Counted from the stretch's first letter, positions 33,250 to 41,774 are shown. The stretch: 64,000 bases of DNA from Flavobacterium sp. CF136 (GCF_000282055.1 NZ_AKJZ01000006.1:1-64000); one strand, 5' to 3'. The notes: generated from the sequence alone by a model not told the origin. Translations and numbers: made by a program.

Positions 33250-33873
33250 TTATTTTTTGCAATTTTTTTGTGCTTCCAAAGCTCTTTCCAATCCCCATTT
33301 TGGCGAAAAAGGAGTTTCCGGTTTAAAAGTAGCAAAAAGTTCAACAGCTTTATCAACCTGAGCACATAATGGTTTTGTATCAACACCAGTCCATTTTGCA
33401 CCTCCTAATTGGTAATCAGCTTCTCCAAAAACTGCTCTCGGGTTATTTGGATTTAATGTTTTAGCCTTAGCATAATTCTCCATTATTTTACCGGAATATT
33501 TTTGAGCATTTGTCATCGGATCCTGTACAACCCAAGCGGTATAAAGTAAAGCCTGCAAAACATATAACTCTGAGTTATTTTGATCTTTTATGAATTCAAC
33601 ATCAAGTACATCCTGCGCTTTTGTCAATAACAAATCAACTTTAGATTTATCTTTTTCTGCAAAAGCACTTGTTGTGTTAACTAAGGCAACATAATAATTT
33701 GGTAAATAACTTGTTTTATCAGCCGAAGCAATTCTTTCGAACATTGCAGAAGCTTCTGTATTTTTTCCTTCTTTCCAAAGTCCGAAGGCTTTTCCCATTC
33801 CTTGTTCAAATTGTGTCTGAGCAGATAATAAACTGCAGATAAATAATGTGATAGCTGTAATAATTTTTGTCAT
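33250..33873 (-). CDS. Secreted TPR-like protein, function unknown
   Basis: 207 residues with a signal peptide ending LLSAQT. The remainder is helical with TPR-like repeats (KAFGLWKEGKNTEASAMFERIA, then paired helices to the C-terminus). There are Cys residues at PLCAQVDKA and near the end. It begins the minus-strand operon and is 22 bp before the LytS kinase, so it may be a periplasmic input or simply a co-expressed envelope protein. No catalytic motif. Confidence 0.78.
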   Translation of the reverse strand: MTKIITAITLFICSLLSAQTQFEQGMGKAFGLWKEGKNTEASAMFERIASADKTSYLPNYYVALVNTTSAFAEKDKSKVDLLLTKAQDVLDVEFIKDQNNSELYVLQALLYTAWVVQDPMTNAQKYSGKIMENYAKAKTLNPNNPRAVFGEADYQLGGAKWTGVDTKPLCAQVDKAVELFATFKPETPFSPKWGLERALEAQKNCKK

Positions 33874-33885
33874 GATTTCTTTTTT

Positions 33886-34045
33886 TAAGATTTTGAGTTA
33901 CTAAGGTTCTAAGTTTTTATTGATGATTAAAACTCTTTTTTTTAAGGTTCAAAGCAACATAGGAACAAAGGTTTGATTTTCTTATTATTAATATTTATAA
34001 AACTTTGAACCTTTGTCACTTTGCTTCTTTGTTCCTTTGAATTTA
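33886..34045. repeat. Spacer repeat array upstream of the TPR gene
   Basis: The array runs TACTAAGGTTCTAAG, AAGGTTCAAAGCAACATAGG and AACAAAGG, then in the opposite sense ACTTTGAACCTTTG, CTTTGCTTCTTTGTTCC and TTTGAA. The two halves form an imperfect long inverted repeat. It lies between the likely promoter (34051) and the gene start, so it would be in the 5' UTR. Together with the next repeat it fills the 360-bp gap 33874-34233; no gene is seen there. Confidence 0.65.
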
Positions 34046-34050
34046 TACTT

Positions 34051-34058
34051 CAAAAGTA
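34051..34058 (-). promoter_or_regulatory. Candidate -7 element for the TPR-LytS-2TM operon
   Basis: CAAAAGTA on the plus strand is TACTTTTG on the minus strand, a TAnnTTTG match about 180 bases upstream of the TPR gene. If it is used, the transcript has a long leader made of the repeat at 33886-34045. Weak evidence. Confidence 0.35.
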
Positions 34059-34151
34059 TGTTGGATTTTAATGTTTTAAAATTAAATAATACTGAGTTGT
34101 CGAATTTTGCTACTGAATTGTTTTTTTTATGAGGGACAGAGGTTCTGAGAG

Positions 34152-34225
34152 GCAAAGGTTCAAAGTTTTCTTTTTGATTCTTAGAATCTCAAGAGGTCAA
34201 AACCTTTATCACTTTGAACCTTTGC
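34152..34225. repeat. Inverted repeat after the TonB-dependent receptor gene
   Basis: GCAAAGGTTCAAAGT (34152-34166) and ACTTTGAACCTTTGC (34211-34225) are perfect 15-bp complements over a 44-base loop. It sits 9 bases beyond the receptor's stop codon and may serve as its transcript end. Same family as the 33886 array. Confidence 0.72.
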
Positions 34226-34233
34226 ACCTTCCT

Positions 34234-36399
34234 CTACAAATTCTTCAACTGATTCTCGTTTTTATTCTGACTGATTGTCCAGAAGAAACCAACAAAAAAG
34301 AATCTATCTGCAGTTGGCACAACGGCTTGTCTGTTATAAACTCCGTTTGCATCCGGTGTTTTTGCATAATCGTACCCGAAAACATTCTGGCTTCCCAAGA
34401 TATTTGAAACTGAGAAATAAAGAATTTTTTGTGTGGTTAATAAATACGCCCAGTTAAAACTTAAACTATTATACGATTTTGTTTTCCCACTCATGAATTG
34501 TGTCTGATTTGGATCATTATAAGGTCTTCCTGAACTATAACTATTTGTGAAACCAATTTGTGATTTCCAGTCGGTTATGAAATATTTAGTCACAATTGAC
34601 AAACTATGATTGGCAATAAAACTTGGTGTTGCCATTGTTGGGAAGTTTTTATATTGTCTTTCCGAATCGATATAAGAATAAGAAATCCAGTATTCTAAAT
34701 TTTTATGCAAATTGCTGTCTCTCCAAAATAAATCCAGTCCTTTTGCATAGCCTGAACCATTATTATTGAAAACCGAATTATACTGAATATCTCTTGTGTC
34801 ATATTGAACCAAATTGCTGTAATCCTTATAATAAGCCTCAGCTCTAAAAGTCTGGCCCGGTTTTGTAAATTGATAATTCAAAATATAATGTCTTGCTTTT
34901 TCGCTCTCAAACTGATGGTATTTTGAATATTTGATGTAATCAACAACAGGAGTCTGAGAAAAATCTCCGTAAGCAAAAGAAAACTGACTGCTTTTAGAAA
35001 TTTTGTACGCAAGTGAAGCCCTTGGTGCAATATTGGTTTCATTTAATAAACTATTATTCGAAAGACGCAAACCTACTTTTGCTGCAAAATTTTTAGAAAA
35101 CAAAATATCCCCTTCGGTGTAAAATGCTGCAATATTTGAATCATAACCATTTGAAACTTTAGCGGAGATATTATCATCAAAATTTTCATTGAATTTCGTA
35201 ATGAAATAATCAGCTCCAAAAGACAATTTAAAATAATCAGAGACATTTTTTCTCAACTTTAATTTCAATTGAGCTGCATTTTCATCATTATCAATATTGT
35301 TAATGTCAAATTTGATTTTATTTTTACTGTAGCCATAACTCATTCCTGATGTTAATTGCCAACCCGTTCCAAAAGTTCCTTTGTAAGAGGCATTCAGATA
35401 AAAATTATTATTGTTTAAATCCGTTCTGACTTTATCTTCGAAATTGATGTTTTTCTGATTCAAATCAAATTTAGAAGAATCAAAAGCAGCATATAATTTA
35501 AAAATTCCATTAGTGAAATGATATCGATAAACCGTTTCTCCGGATAAAGACTGATATGGGTGATTCCAATCTACATTTTGAGGAATTACAGCCTGATATG
35601 GCGCCAGATTGATATAAGCCGTATTCACGCTCAACGAACTTTTTTTCCATTTTTGAGTATTTCCCAAACCTAAACCAACGGTCATCAAAGCAATATCAGT
35701 TTTATTTTGATCAGGTTCATCTTGTGTGTTCAGCAATAAAACGCTTGATAAAGCTTCTCCATATTCTGCAGAATATCCTCCTGTAGAAAAAGCGATTCCG
35801 CTAAACAAAAAAGGAGAAAATCGGCCTCTTGTCGGCAAATTATTGGTTGTTGCTCCATAAGGCTGTGCCACTCGAATTCCGTCAACAAAAGTCTGCGTTT
35901 CGCTGGCTTCTCCTCCACGAACAAATAAACGTCCGTCTTCGCCAACAGTCTGTGTTCCCGGCAAAGTTTGCAACGCTGCAATAATATTTCCGGCAGAACC
36001 AGCAGTGGTTACAATATCTAACGGTTTTAAAACTGAAACCCTGGCTTTATCTCCGGATTCTAATGTTCCGGCGGTAATTACGACTGCATCAAGAGCATTT
36101 ACATTTTCTCTTAATTTAACGGTTTGACCTTTAAAATTAGTAACATCAATTTCTTGTTTGTACGTTTCATAAATTAAAAAACTCACTATTAAAAACTGAT
36201 TTCCTGTTGCTGTGGTTTCAAAAGAAAATTCACCTGTTTCTGAGCTTGTTGCCCCGTCATAAGTTCCGTCAATGTAAATATTGGCTCCCGGAACCGGTTT
36301 CCCTTTTTGGTCAACCACTTTTCCTGAAATAGTATTCTGAGCAAAAATAAAAGCCGTTGTAAATAAAAATGCAATTGTAAAAAGTAATTTGGTTTTCAT
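34234..36399 (-). CDS. TonB-dependent outer-membrane receptor with N-terminal carboxypeptidase-like domain
   Basis: 721 residues from MKTKLLFTIAFLF; the in-frame Met 8 codons earlier is less likely because no signal peptide would begin there. Signal peptide 1-~21 (FIFAQ), a CarboxypepD_reg-like beta-sandwich (ISGKVVDQKGKPVPGANIYIDGTYDGATSSETGEFSF), a plug domain (NIIAALQTLPGTQTVGEDGRLFVRGGEASETQTFVDGI) and a 22-strand barrel ending in Phe-rich FFVGFFWTIS. No SusD partner, siderophore gene or regulator is adjacent, so the ligand is unknown. Confidence 0.92.
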   Translation of the reverse strand: MKTKLLFTIAFLFTTAFIFAQNTISGKVVDQKGKPVPGANIYIDGTYDGATSSETGEFSFETTATGNQFLIVSFLIYETYKQEIDVTNFKGQTVKLRENVNALDAVVITAGTLESGDKARVSVLKPLDIVTTAGSAGNIIAALQTLPGTQTVGEDGRLFVRGGEASETQTFVDGIRVAQPYGATTNNLPTRGRFSPFLFSGIAFSTGGYSAEYGEALSSVLLLNTQDEPDQNKTDIALMTVGLGLGNTQKWKKSSLSVNTAYINLAPYQAVIPQNVDWNHPYQSLSGETVYRYHFTNGIFKLYAAFDSSKFDLNQKNINFEDKVRTDLNNNNFYLNASYKGTFGTGWQLTSGMSYGYSKNKIKFDINNIDNDENAAQLKLKLRKNVSDYFKLSFGADYFITKFNENFDDNISAKVSNGYDSNIAAFYTEGDILFSKNFAAKVGLRLSNNSLLNETNIAPRASLAYKISKSSQFSFAYGDFSQTPVVDYIKYSKYHQFESEKARHYILNYQFTKPGQTFRAEAYYKDYSNLVQYDTRDIQYNSVFNNNGSGYAKGLDLFWRDSNLHKNLEYWISYSYIDSERQYKNFPTMATPSFIANHSLSIVTKYFITDWKSQIGFTNSYSSGRPYNDPNQTQFMSGKTKSYNSLSFNWAYLLTTQKILYFSVSNILGSQNVFGYDYAKTPDANGVYNRQAVVPTADRFFFVGFFWTISQNKNENQLKNL

Positions 36400-36420
36400 A
36401 TCATTTTGGTTTTGATGATA

Positions 36421-36428
36421 CAAATGTA
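36421..36428 (-). promoter_or_regulatory. -7 element of the TonB receptor gene
   Basis: CAAATGTA on the plus strand reads TACATTTG on the minus strand, 21 bases upstream of the receptor's ATG: an exact TAnnTTTG match. Confidence 0.55.
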
Positions 36429-36538
36429 TTTTAACAGTTTTAGTTAAAAAACATTTAATAACCGAATTGTAGAATTTCGGGGATGAGTTGTAAAATACTT
36501 ATTTGTATCTTAGCTTTTAAGTATTAAAACCAATGATT

Positions 36539-36997
36539 ATGTCAGAAAGTAAAAGAATTTCAAATTTATATCAATCCATTTATAACGGAAATCCGTGGCT
36601 CGAGGTCACTTTGGCAAATACTTTAAAAGATGTAAGTGCAGAGCAGGCTTACAGAAAAATAAATCCTAATTTAAATACGATTTGGGAAATTGTCAATCAT
36701 CTTATACAATGGAGAAGGAATATTTTAAGACGTGTTCAGGGAGAAACAGTTACAACTCCTGACCATAATTATTTTGTACCAGTTTTAGATCCATCTGAAG
36801 CTGCCTGGGAGCAATCACTTCAAAATCTGGCAAAATCACAAGAATCATGGAATGCTTTTTTTGAAGATTTTGATGATGCGGATTTTGAAAAAATATATGT
36901 GAATAATAATCATACCTATTACGAACACATACACGGAATCATTCAGCACGATGTTTATCATTTAGGACAAATTGTTATTCTAAAAAAATTACTTTAA
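36539..36997 (+). CDS. DinB family protein
   Basis: 152 residues from MSESKRISNLYQSI; an ATG two codons earlier is an alternative. It is a four-helix DinB/YfiT-like bundle with metal-binding His residues plausible at NHLIQWRRN, HGIIQHDVYHLGQIVILKK and the histidine before them. DinB-fold proteins include thiol S-transferases and proteins of unknown function. It begins a run of closely spaced plus-strand genes (20-bp gap to the next). Confidence 0.85.
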   Translation: MSESKRISNLYQSIYNGNPWLEVTLANTLKDVSAEQAYRKINPNLNTIWEIVNHLIQWRRNILRRVQGETVTTPDHNYFVPVLDPSEAAWEQSLQNLAKSQESWNAFFEDFDDADFEKIYVNNNHTYYEHIHGIIQHDVYHLGQIVILKKLL

Positions 36998-37016
36998 AAT
37001 TTTAAAAAACATTTTC

Positions 37017-37475
37017 ATGAAAAAAATTATTCTTTCGGCGGTATTTTTATGCATTACTGCAATTGGAATTTCACAGGAAACCGAATCTAAATATGATGAA
37101 AATCTGGCAAAATCCCTGAATGCCGATGAACGCGGAATGAAAAAATATGTCTTCTGTCTTTTAAAAACGGGAACCAATACAACAGCTTCAAAAGAAGAGA
37201 CCCAAAAATTATTTGAAGGTCATATGTCCAACATCAATAAATTGGCAAAAGAAGGTAAACTGGTTGTTGCCGGACCTTTCATGAAAAATGACAGAAATTA
37301 CAGGGGCATTTATGTTTTTAATGTTGAAACAATCGAAGAAGCAAAAACACTTGTTGCCACGGATCCGGCAATTCAGGCGAAATTACTCGAAGCCGAATTA
37401 ACACCTTGGTATGCAACCGCAGCTTTACAGGAAACTTTGAAAATTCACGAAAAAATTTCTAAGAAAAAAATATAA
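37017..37475 (+). CDS. YciI-like protein, exported
   Basis: 152 residues with a signal peptide (1-~19, IGISQE). The YciI (ferredoxin-like) domain follows: FCLLKTGTNTT, the conserved His in FEGHMSNINKLAKEGKLVVAGPF, and NVETIEEAKTLVATDPAI. The fold is related to muconolactone isomerase. The secreted form is common in Bacteroidetes. The active His is present; the reaction is unknown. Confidence 0.87.
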   Translation: MKKIILSAVFLCITAIGISQETESKYDENLAKSLNADERGMKKYVFCLLKTGTNTTASKEETQKLFEGHMSNINKLAKEGKLVVAGPFMKNDRNYRGIYVFNVETIEEAKTLVATDPAIQAKLLEAELTPWYATAALQETLKIHEKISKKKI

Positions 37476-37483
37476 GCACCTTT

Positions 37484-38059
37484 ATGAAAACTGAAAAGGA
37501 GAAAATGATTTCCGGAGATTACTATGATTCCTTTGATTCTATTTTAATAAAAGAACGCCGGAAAGCTAAAAATCTATTGCATCGTTTGAATGTTACAGAA
37601 TATCGTGTAACAAAAAAAGCAAAAGAAATTTTAGCTGAATTAGTTCCCAATACAGGAACGGGATTTTATATTGAACCCCCATTTCATTGCGATTACGGTT
37701 ATAATATTATTTGTGGCGAAAACGTTTATTTTAATGTGAATTGTGTGGTTTTAGACTGTGCACCGGTAAATATTGGGTCGAATGTTTTTATTGCGCCTAA
37801 TGTTCAAATTTATACTGCATCACATCCGCTTGACGCTGAATTACGAAAAACACTCGAAAATGCATTGCCAATTTCGATTGGAGACGATTGCTGGATTGGC
37901 GGTAATACTGTAATATGTCCTGGTGTAACGATTGGAAAAGGCTGTGTTATCGGTGCTGGCTCTGTTGTTACAAAAAACATTCCTGATAATTCACTGGCAG
38001 TTGGAAATCCTGCGAAAGTTATCCGAAAATTAAATCAGGAACCTAAATCAAAACCATAA
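37484..38059 (+). CDS. Sugar O-acetyltransferase, maltose/galactoside acetyltransferase family
   Basis: 191 residues. The N-terminal Mac domain (EKMISGDYYDSFDSILIKERRKAKNLLHRLN) is followed by a left-handed beta-helix of hexapeptide repeats (NVYFNVNCVVLDCAPVNIGSNVFIAPNVQIY). The catalytic His is in TASHPLD. GDDCWIGGNTVICPGVTIGKGCVIGAGSVVTKNIP is the acetyl-CoA-binding end. It acetylates a sugar hydroxyl. The stop codon overlaps the next start (TAATG). Confidence 0.93.
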   Translation: MKTEKEKMISGDYYDSFDSILIKERRKAKNLLHRLNVTEYRVTKKAKEILAELVPNTGTGFYIEPPFHCDYGYNIICGENVYFNVNCVVLDCAPVNIGSNVFIAPNVQIYTASHPLDAELRKTLENALPISIGDDCWIGGNTVICPGVTIGKGCVIGAGSVVTKNIPDNSLAVGNPAKVIRKLNQEPKSKP

Positions 38060-38448
38060 TGCTTACCTTAAATAAAGTTCACCATATTGCCATTTTATGT
38101 TCAGATTATGAGAAGTCTAAAACTTTTTACACCGAAATTTTAGGGCTGACTATAATCAGGGAAATCTATCGCGAAGAACGCAGGTCATACAAACTTGATC
38201 TGGCTTTAAACGGAACTTATATTGTCGAATTATTTTCGTTCCCTGATCCTCCAAAACGACCCTCAAGACCGGAAGCTGCCGGTTTGAGACATTTGGCTTT
38301 TGAAGTAATCAATCTGGATGAAACTATTGCTTTTTTGAATACAAAAAATATCGATTCAGAACCCATCCGAATCGATGAAACTACCGAAAAGAGATTTACT
38401 TTTATTGCTGACCCTGATGAATTGCCCATTGAATTTTATGAGAGATAG
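38059..38448 (+). CDS. VOC family protein (glyoxalase-like, YaeR/SMU1112c type)
   Basis: 129 residues: two beta-alpha-beta-beta-beta modules with metal ligands at His9 (VHHIAI), Glu in YIVELFSF, His in GLRHLAFEV and Glu in LPIEFYE. The FPDPPKRPSRPEAAGLRH loop is typical of the YaeR/GloA2 subgroup, which is metal-binding but of uncertain substrate. Translation is probably coupled to the acetyltransferase, since the start and stop codons overlap by one base. Confidence 0.9.
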   Translation: MLTLNKVHHIAILCSDYEKSKTFYTEILGLTIIREIYREERRSYKLDLALNGTYIVELFSFPDPPKRPSRPEAAGLRHLAFEVINLDETIAFLNTKNIDSEPIRIDETTEKRFTFIADPDELPIEFYER

Positions 38449-38600
38449 TATTTTATGAATTCCTCCAATTTCATAAAAAGATTGAAATCAAATAAATTTT
38501 AGCGACAAATTATTATAAGATATTTCATCGCCATGTTAACAAAAACATATTGAAAGAATTTTCTTGTATTCGCAGTTTTAACATAATATACTGAGTATTT

Positions 38601-38634
38601 TTTGCTAAAAACCCAATTTGATTCTCTAATTTTG
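38601..38634 (+). promoter_or_regulatory. Promoter of the ClC-HPP pair
   Basis: TAATTTTG (38627-38634) is an exact -7 match; TTTG at 38601-38604 stands 22 bases upstream as a candidate -33 element. The element ends on a GTG that would otherwise extend the ClC frame, so the ClC start must lie further downstream. Confidence 0.6.
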
Positions 38635-38675
38635 TGAACCGCATAAAAATAATGTGGTCTGCAAATTTATTTCTG

Positions 38676-39956
38676 ATGAACAAAACGGCGCAAATCAAAA
38701 AAAATCATCAATTTATTGTCCTTCAAAAATTAGTTGTTGTTTCTCTGTTAATTGGCTTTCTTTCTGCTTTTTTAGGGATTTCACTAAAAAAAATTACTGA
38801 GTATTACGAGGAAATTTTCTTTCATCAAGTTTCAGTAAACCCAATATTTTATGTCGTTTTTCCGGTTTTTGGATTATCTGTAATTTATTTTCTAAGACAA
38901 TATCTTTTTAAAAAGAAAGAAAACAAAGGAATCAAAGAGGTTTTTGAAAGTACACAATCAAAATCCAAAAATTTACCAACTTACAAAATACCATCTCACT
39001 TTATAAACGGATTATTAACAGTTATTTTTGGGGGCTCAACGGGAATCGAAGTTTCTACTGTTGTGGCTGCAGCAACAATAGGTTCGGTAGCACAGCAAAA
39101 AGAAAATGTTTTCCGTCAATACAAAACCGAATTAATTTGTGCAGGTGTTGCAGCCGGAATTACGGCTTTATTCAGTAGTCCGATTGCCGGGATTCTATTT
39201 GCTGTCGAAGTTATTTCACGAAAAGTAACCCGTGCTTTTATCATCACAAATATAATTGCTGTCTCAATTGCTTTTGGTTTGATTACCATTTTAAAAGAAG
39301 AACCTTTATTTACCGTATCAATAACAACCTGGCACTTAAAAGCCATTCCGTATTTTATTCTTTTAGGAATTTTGGCAGGAATAAATTCGGTTTATCTTAC
39401 ACGCTGCGTTTTGTTTTTTAAATCTCAATTTAGCAGAATTCAGACACACTATTACAAAATCATAATAGGGTCACTTGTTTTGAGCATTTCTTTATTTGTA
39501 TTTCCGCAGTTATACGGAGAAGGCTATCATTCTATAAAAATGATTTTCGGTGATTCAGGTCAACTTCCGTTAACTATAACTTTAGCCTTTACATTTGTTG
39601 GAATTTTACTTTTAAAACCAATAGTAACTTCAATAACCCTGGCTTCCGGAGGTGATGGAGGTGTTTTTGCCCCGAGTCTTTTCATCGGTGCCTTTTTAGG
39701 ATTATTGCTTGCTTCAATTTTAAATACTTTTTTCAATACACAGGTAATTCCGGTGAATTTTATGATTATTGGAATGGCAGCTGTACTAAGCGCAAGTATT
39801 CATGCGCCTTTTACTGCCATATTTTTAGTTTGCGGATTAACAAATGATTATACTTTATTCTTTCCTATTTTGGTAGTTTGCCTGATTTCAAAATACACGG
39901 CAAAAATCATTTATCCTTACACAGTTTACACGTATTCTCCAAGTTTATTAAAATAA
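38676..39956 (+). CDS. ClC family chloride channel/antiporter
   Basis: 426 residues from the ATG at 38676 (MNKTAQIKKNHQ); the ATG at 38652 is an alternative. About ten or more membrane helices. The selectivity region GGSTGIEVSTVVAAATIG keeps the external gating Glu, although the usual GREGP is altered to GIEVS. SPIAGILFAVEVISRKVT has Val where E. coli ClC has the internal proton Glu203. GGDGGVFAPSLFIGAFLG is the third pore motif. No CBS domains. The neighbouring HPP gene starts 4 bp after the stop. Confidence 0.92.
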   Translation: MNKTAQIKKNHQFIVLQKLVVVSLLIGFLSAFLGISLKKITEYYEEIFFHQVSVNPIFYVVFPVFGLSVIYFLRQYLFKKKENKGIKEVFESTQSKSKNLPTYKIPSHFINGLLTVIFGGSTGIEVSTVVAAATIGSVAQQKENVFRQYKTELICAGVAAGITALFSSPIAGILFAVEVISRKVTRAFIITNIIAVSIAFGLITILKEEPLFTVSITTWHLKAIPYFILLGILAGINSVYLTRCVLFFKSQFSRIQTHYYKIIIGSLVLSISLFVFPQLYGEGYHSIKMIFGDSGQLPLTITLAFTFVGILLLKPIVTSITLASGGDGGVFAPSLFIGAFLGLLLASILNTFFNTQVIPVNFMIIGMAAVLSASIHAPFTAIFLVCGLTNDYTLFFPILVVCLISKYTAKIIYPYTVYTYSPSLLK

Positions 39957-39960
39957 AGAC

Positions 39961-40560
39961 ATGCCTGTTCAAAAAATAAAAAGAAGTTACCGTAAAACAC
40001 GTTACATTCTTTATAAGGAAACTTTAATTGATTATAAAGAACAATTTTGGTCGTTTTTAGGATCATTTGTAGGTATCGGAATTCTGGCTTACATTCAGTC
40101 AATACATTTTTCAGGAAATGATGCCGTTTATTTAATCGGTTCATTTGGGGCTTCAAGTGTATTGGTTTATGGTATTATTCAAAGTCCGTTTTCGCAGCCG
40201 CGAAACTTAATTGGCGGTCATCTTGTTTCAGCATTTATAGGTGTTACTGTACACAAACTGGCTCCGGATATTATCTGGATTGCAGCTCCTCTTGCTGTAT
40301 CGCTGGCTATAATTTTAATGCAGATCACTAAAACATTACATCCTCCCGGTGGCGCCACAGCTCTTATTGCTATCATTGGCTCCGACAAAATAAAGGATTT
40401 AGGGTATATGTATGTAATTTCTCCGGTACTCATTGGCGTAATAATTTTGTTTCTAACTGCATTAGTTTTTAATAATATGACTTCCGGCAGAACTTACCCA
40501 AGCCACAGTACTTATCACAAACACTATCACAAAATCAGAAAAAGATTGACTGGAAAATAA
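39961..40560 (+). CDS. HPP family membrane protein
   Basis: 199 residues with four to five membrane helices. KTLHPPGGATALIAIIG is the motif that names the family, and GSFGASSVLVYGIIQSPFSQPRNLIGGHLVSA is also conserved. Some HPP proteins transport nitrite in cyanobacteria and plants; whether this one does is unknown. It is 4 bp downstream of the ClC gene, so it is likely co-expressed with it as an anion-transport pair. Confidence 0.9.
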   Translation: MPVQKIKRSYRKTRYILYKETLIDYKEQFWSFLGSFVGIGILAYIQSIHFSGNDAVYLIGSFGASSVLVYGIIQSPFSQPRNLIGGHLVSAFIGVTVHKLAPDIIWIAAPLAVSLAIILMQITKTLHPPGGATALIAIIGSDKIKDLGYMYVISPVLIGVIILFLTALVFNNMTSGRTYPSHSTYHKHYHKIRKRLTGK

Positions 40561-40579
40561 TAGTTTTCTTTAACACGAT

Positions 40580-40642
40580 GTCACCCTGAGCGAAGTCGAA
40601 GGCTTGGCAACTGATGAGGGCTTCGACTCCGCTCAGCCTGAC
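40580..40642. repeat. Intergenic inverted repeat (GTCGAAGGCTT family)
   Basis: GTCACCCTGAGCGAAGTCGA at the left and TCGACTCCGCTCAGCCTGAC at the right form a near-perfect inverted repeat. Second copy of the element at 61-122. It falls between the HPP gene and the pRiA4b-like gene. Confidence 0.8.
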
Positions 40643-40699
40643 AAGAAAAATCTTTTCAACAAATCGTAATTCCTAATTCGTAAATCATAATTTATATTT

Positions 40700-40707
40700 T
40701 ACCTTTG
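40700..40707 (+). promoter_or_regulatory. -7 element TACCTTTG of the pRiA4b-like gene
   Basis: Exact TAnnTTTG match, 23 bases before the ATG at 40731. Confidence 0.6.
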
Positions 40708-40730
40708 ACTTTTCAAAAAATACAAAGATT

Positions 40731-41270
40731 ATGGTTTATAAATTTAGAGTAATTCTAGACGCCGAAGAAGACATTTTTAGAGACATTGCAATTCTTGAAG
40801 ACGATACACTGGAGGATTTACACAATGCAATCTTCAACGCTTTTGGTTTTGACGGAATGGAAGTGGCTTCGTTTTATACCTGCGATGAAACTTGGAATCA
40901 GGAAGATGAAATTCCACTTTTTGATACAGGAGATATTCCCGGCGAACAACGAATCATGAGTGATTATCCATTATCTGATATCTTAAACAAAGAAAATACC
41001 AAAATTATTTATGTATATGATTTTATCAATATGTGGACTTTTCTTGTAGAATTGGCTGCTATTGAAGATCAAATCGCAGGAGCGACTTACCCTGAAACTT
41101 TATTCTCTCACGGAGAAATGCCAGAAGATTCAGGAGAGAAAAACTTCGAAGCCGATATGCATGACGATATCTACGGCGAGTTTGAAGATGATCTGGATGA
41201 AGACGATCTTGATATGTTTGAAGGAGATGACAGCTTTGAAGATTTCGGTTTTGAGGAGAATTGGAATTAA
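40731..41270 (+). CDS. Plasmid pRiA4b ORF-3-like (IS1096 TnpR-like) protein
   Basis: 179 residues. The first 120 residues fit the pRiA4b ORF-3 domain (YKFRVILDAEEDIFRDIAILEDDTLEDLHNAIFNAFGFDGMEVASFY, then YVYDFINMWTFLVELAAI). The last 60 are extremely acidic (DDIYGEFEDDLDEDDLDMFEGDD). The family name comes from plasmid and IS passengers, but chromosomal copies like this are common in Bacteroidetes and no transposase is near. Function unknown. Confidence 0.85.
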   Translation: MVYKFRVILDAEEDIFRDIAILEDDTLEDLHNAIFNAFGFDGMEVASFYTCDETWNQEDEIPLFDTGDIPGEQRIMSDYPLSDILNKENTKIIYVYDFINMWTFLVELAAIEDQIAGATYPETLFSHGEMPEDSGEKNFEADMHDDIYGEFEDDLDEDDLDMFEGDDSFEDFGFEENWN

Positions 41271-41275
41271 TTTTT

Positions 41276-41320
41276 TTTGAGGTTCTAAGATACTAAGTTG
41301 GTAAGGTTCTAAGTTTTTTA
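41276..41320. repeat. Spacer repeat (AGGTTCTAAG family)
   Basis: GAGGTTCTAAGATACTAAG followed by TTGGTAAGGTTCTAAG: the same vocabulary as at 33886 and 9329. The gap 41731-41774 before the nucleoid protein holds another unit (AACTTAGCAACTCAGAACC). Confidence 0.55.
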
Positions 41321-41370
41321 TTTTGAAAGCTTTTTCTTATTTTTAATTTTAATTAAATTAAAAATATAAA

Positions 41371-41730
41371 ATGAGTGATTTTAGAAAACTTTTAATCTGG
41401 CAGAAATCAATGGCTTTGATTACCAAAATTTATTTTTCAACTAACAATTTTCCAAAAGAAGAAATCTTCGGATTAACTTCACAAATCAGACGAAGCTCTA
41501 TTTCAATTCCCAGCAATATTACTGAAGGATCCGGAAGAGAAAGTGATAAAGATTTTTTACGCTTTTTAAATATTTCAACAGGTTCTTTATTTGAAATGCA
41601 AACTCAATTAGAAATTGCCAAAAATATAACCTATCTTAACCAAGAAGAATTTAATAATTTATATGAGGACAATCGTGAAGTAGAAAGAATGTTAGTCGCT
41701 TTCATTAAAAAAATAAAAGACAGAAACTAA
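41371..41730 (+). CDS. Four helix bundle protein (23S rRNA intervening-sequence family)
   Basis: 119 residues beginning MSDFRKLLIWQKSMALITKIYF. The conserved IRRSSISIPSNITEGSGRESDKDFLRFLNISTGSLFEMQTQLEIA segment defines the family of small four-helix-bundle proteins first seen in 23S rRNA intervening sequences. Here it is a normal chromosomal gene with no rRNA nearby. Function is not known; nucleic-acid binding has been proposed for relatives. Confidence 0.9.
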   Translation: MSDFRKLLIWQKSMALITKIYFSTNNFPKEEIFGLTSQIRRSSISIPSNITEGSGRESDKDFLRFLNISTGSLFEMQTQLEIAKNITYLNQEEFNNLYEDNREVERMLVAFIKKIKDRN

Positions 41731-41774
41731 AACCTTTAGAAACTTAGCAACTCAGAACCTCAGCAACTTTAAAT

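Noticed and set aside
38634..38675. GTG at 38634 as ClC start
   Set aside because: It coincides with the last base of the TAATTTTG promoter element; translation more likely starts at 38652 or 38676.
40731..41270. Mobile element suggested by the IS1096/pRiA4b name of the domain
   Set aside because: No transposase, inverted terminal repeats or target duplication is visible around it; only the domain name suggests mobility.
41371..41730. rRNA intervening sequence
   Set aside because: The protein family is associated with 23S insertions, but no rRNA sequence lies anywhere near; it is an ordinary gene.
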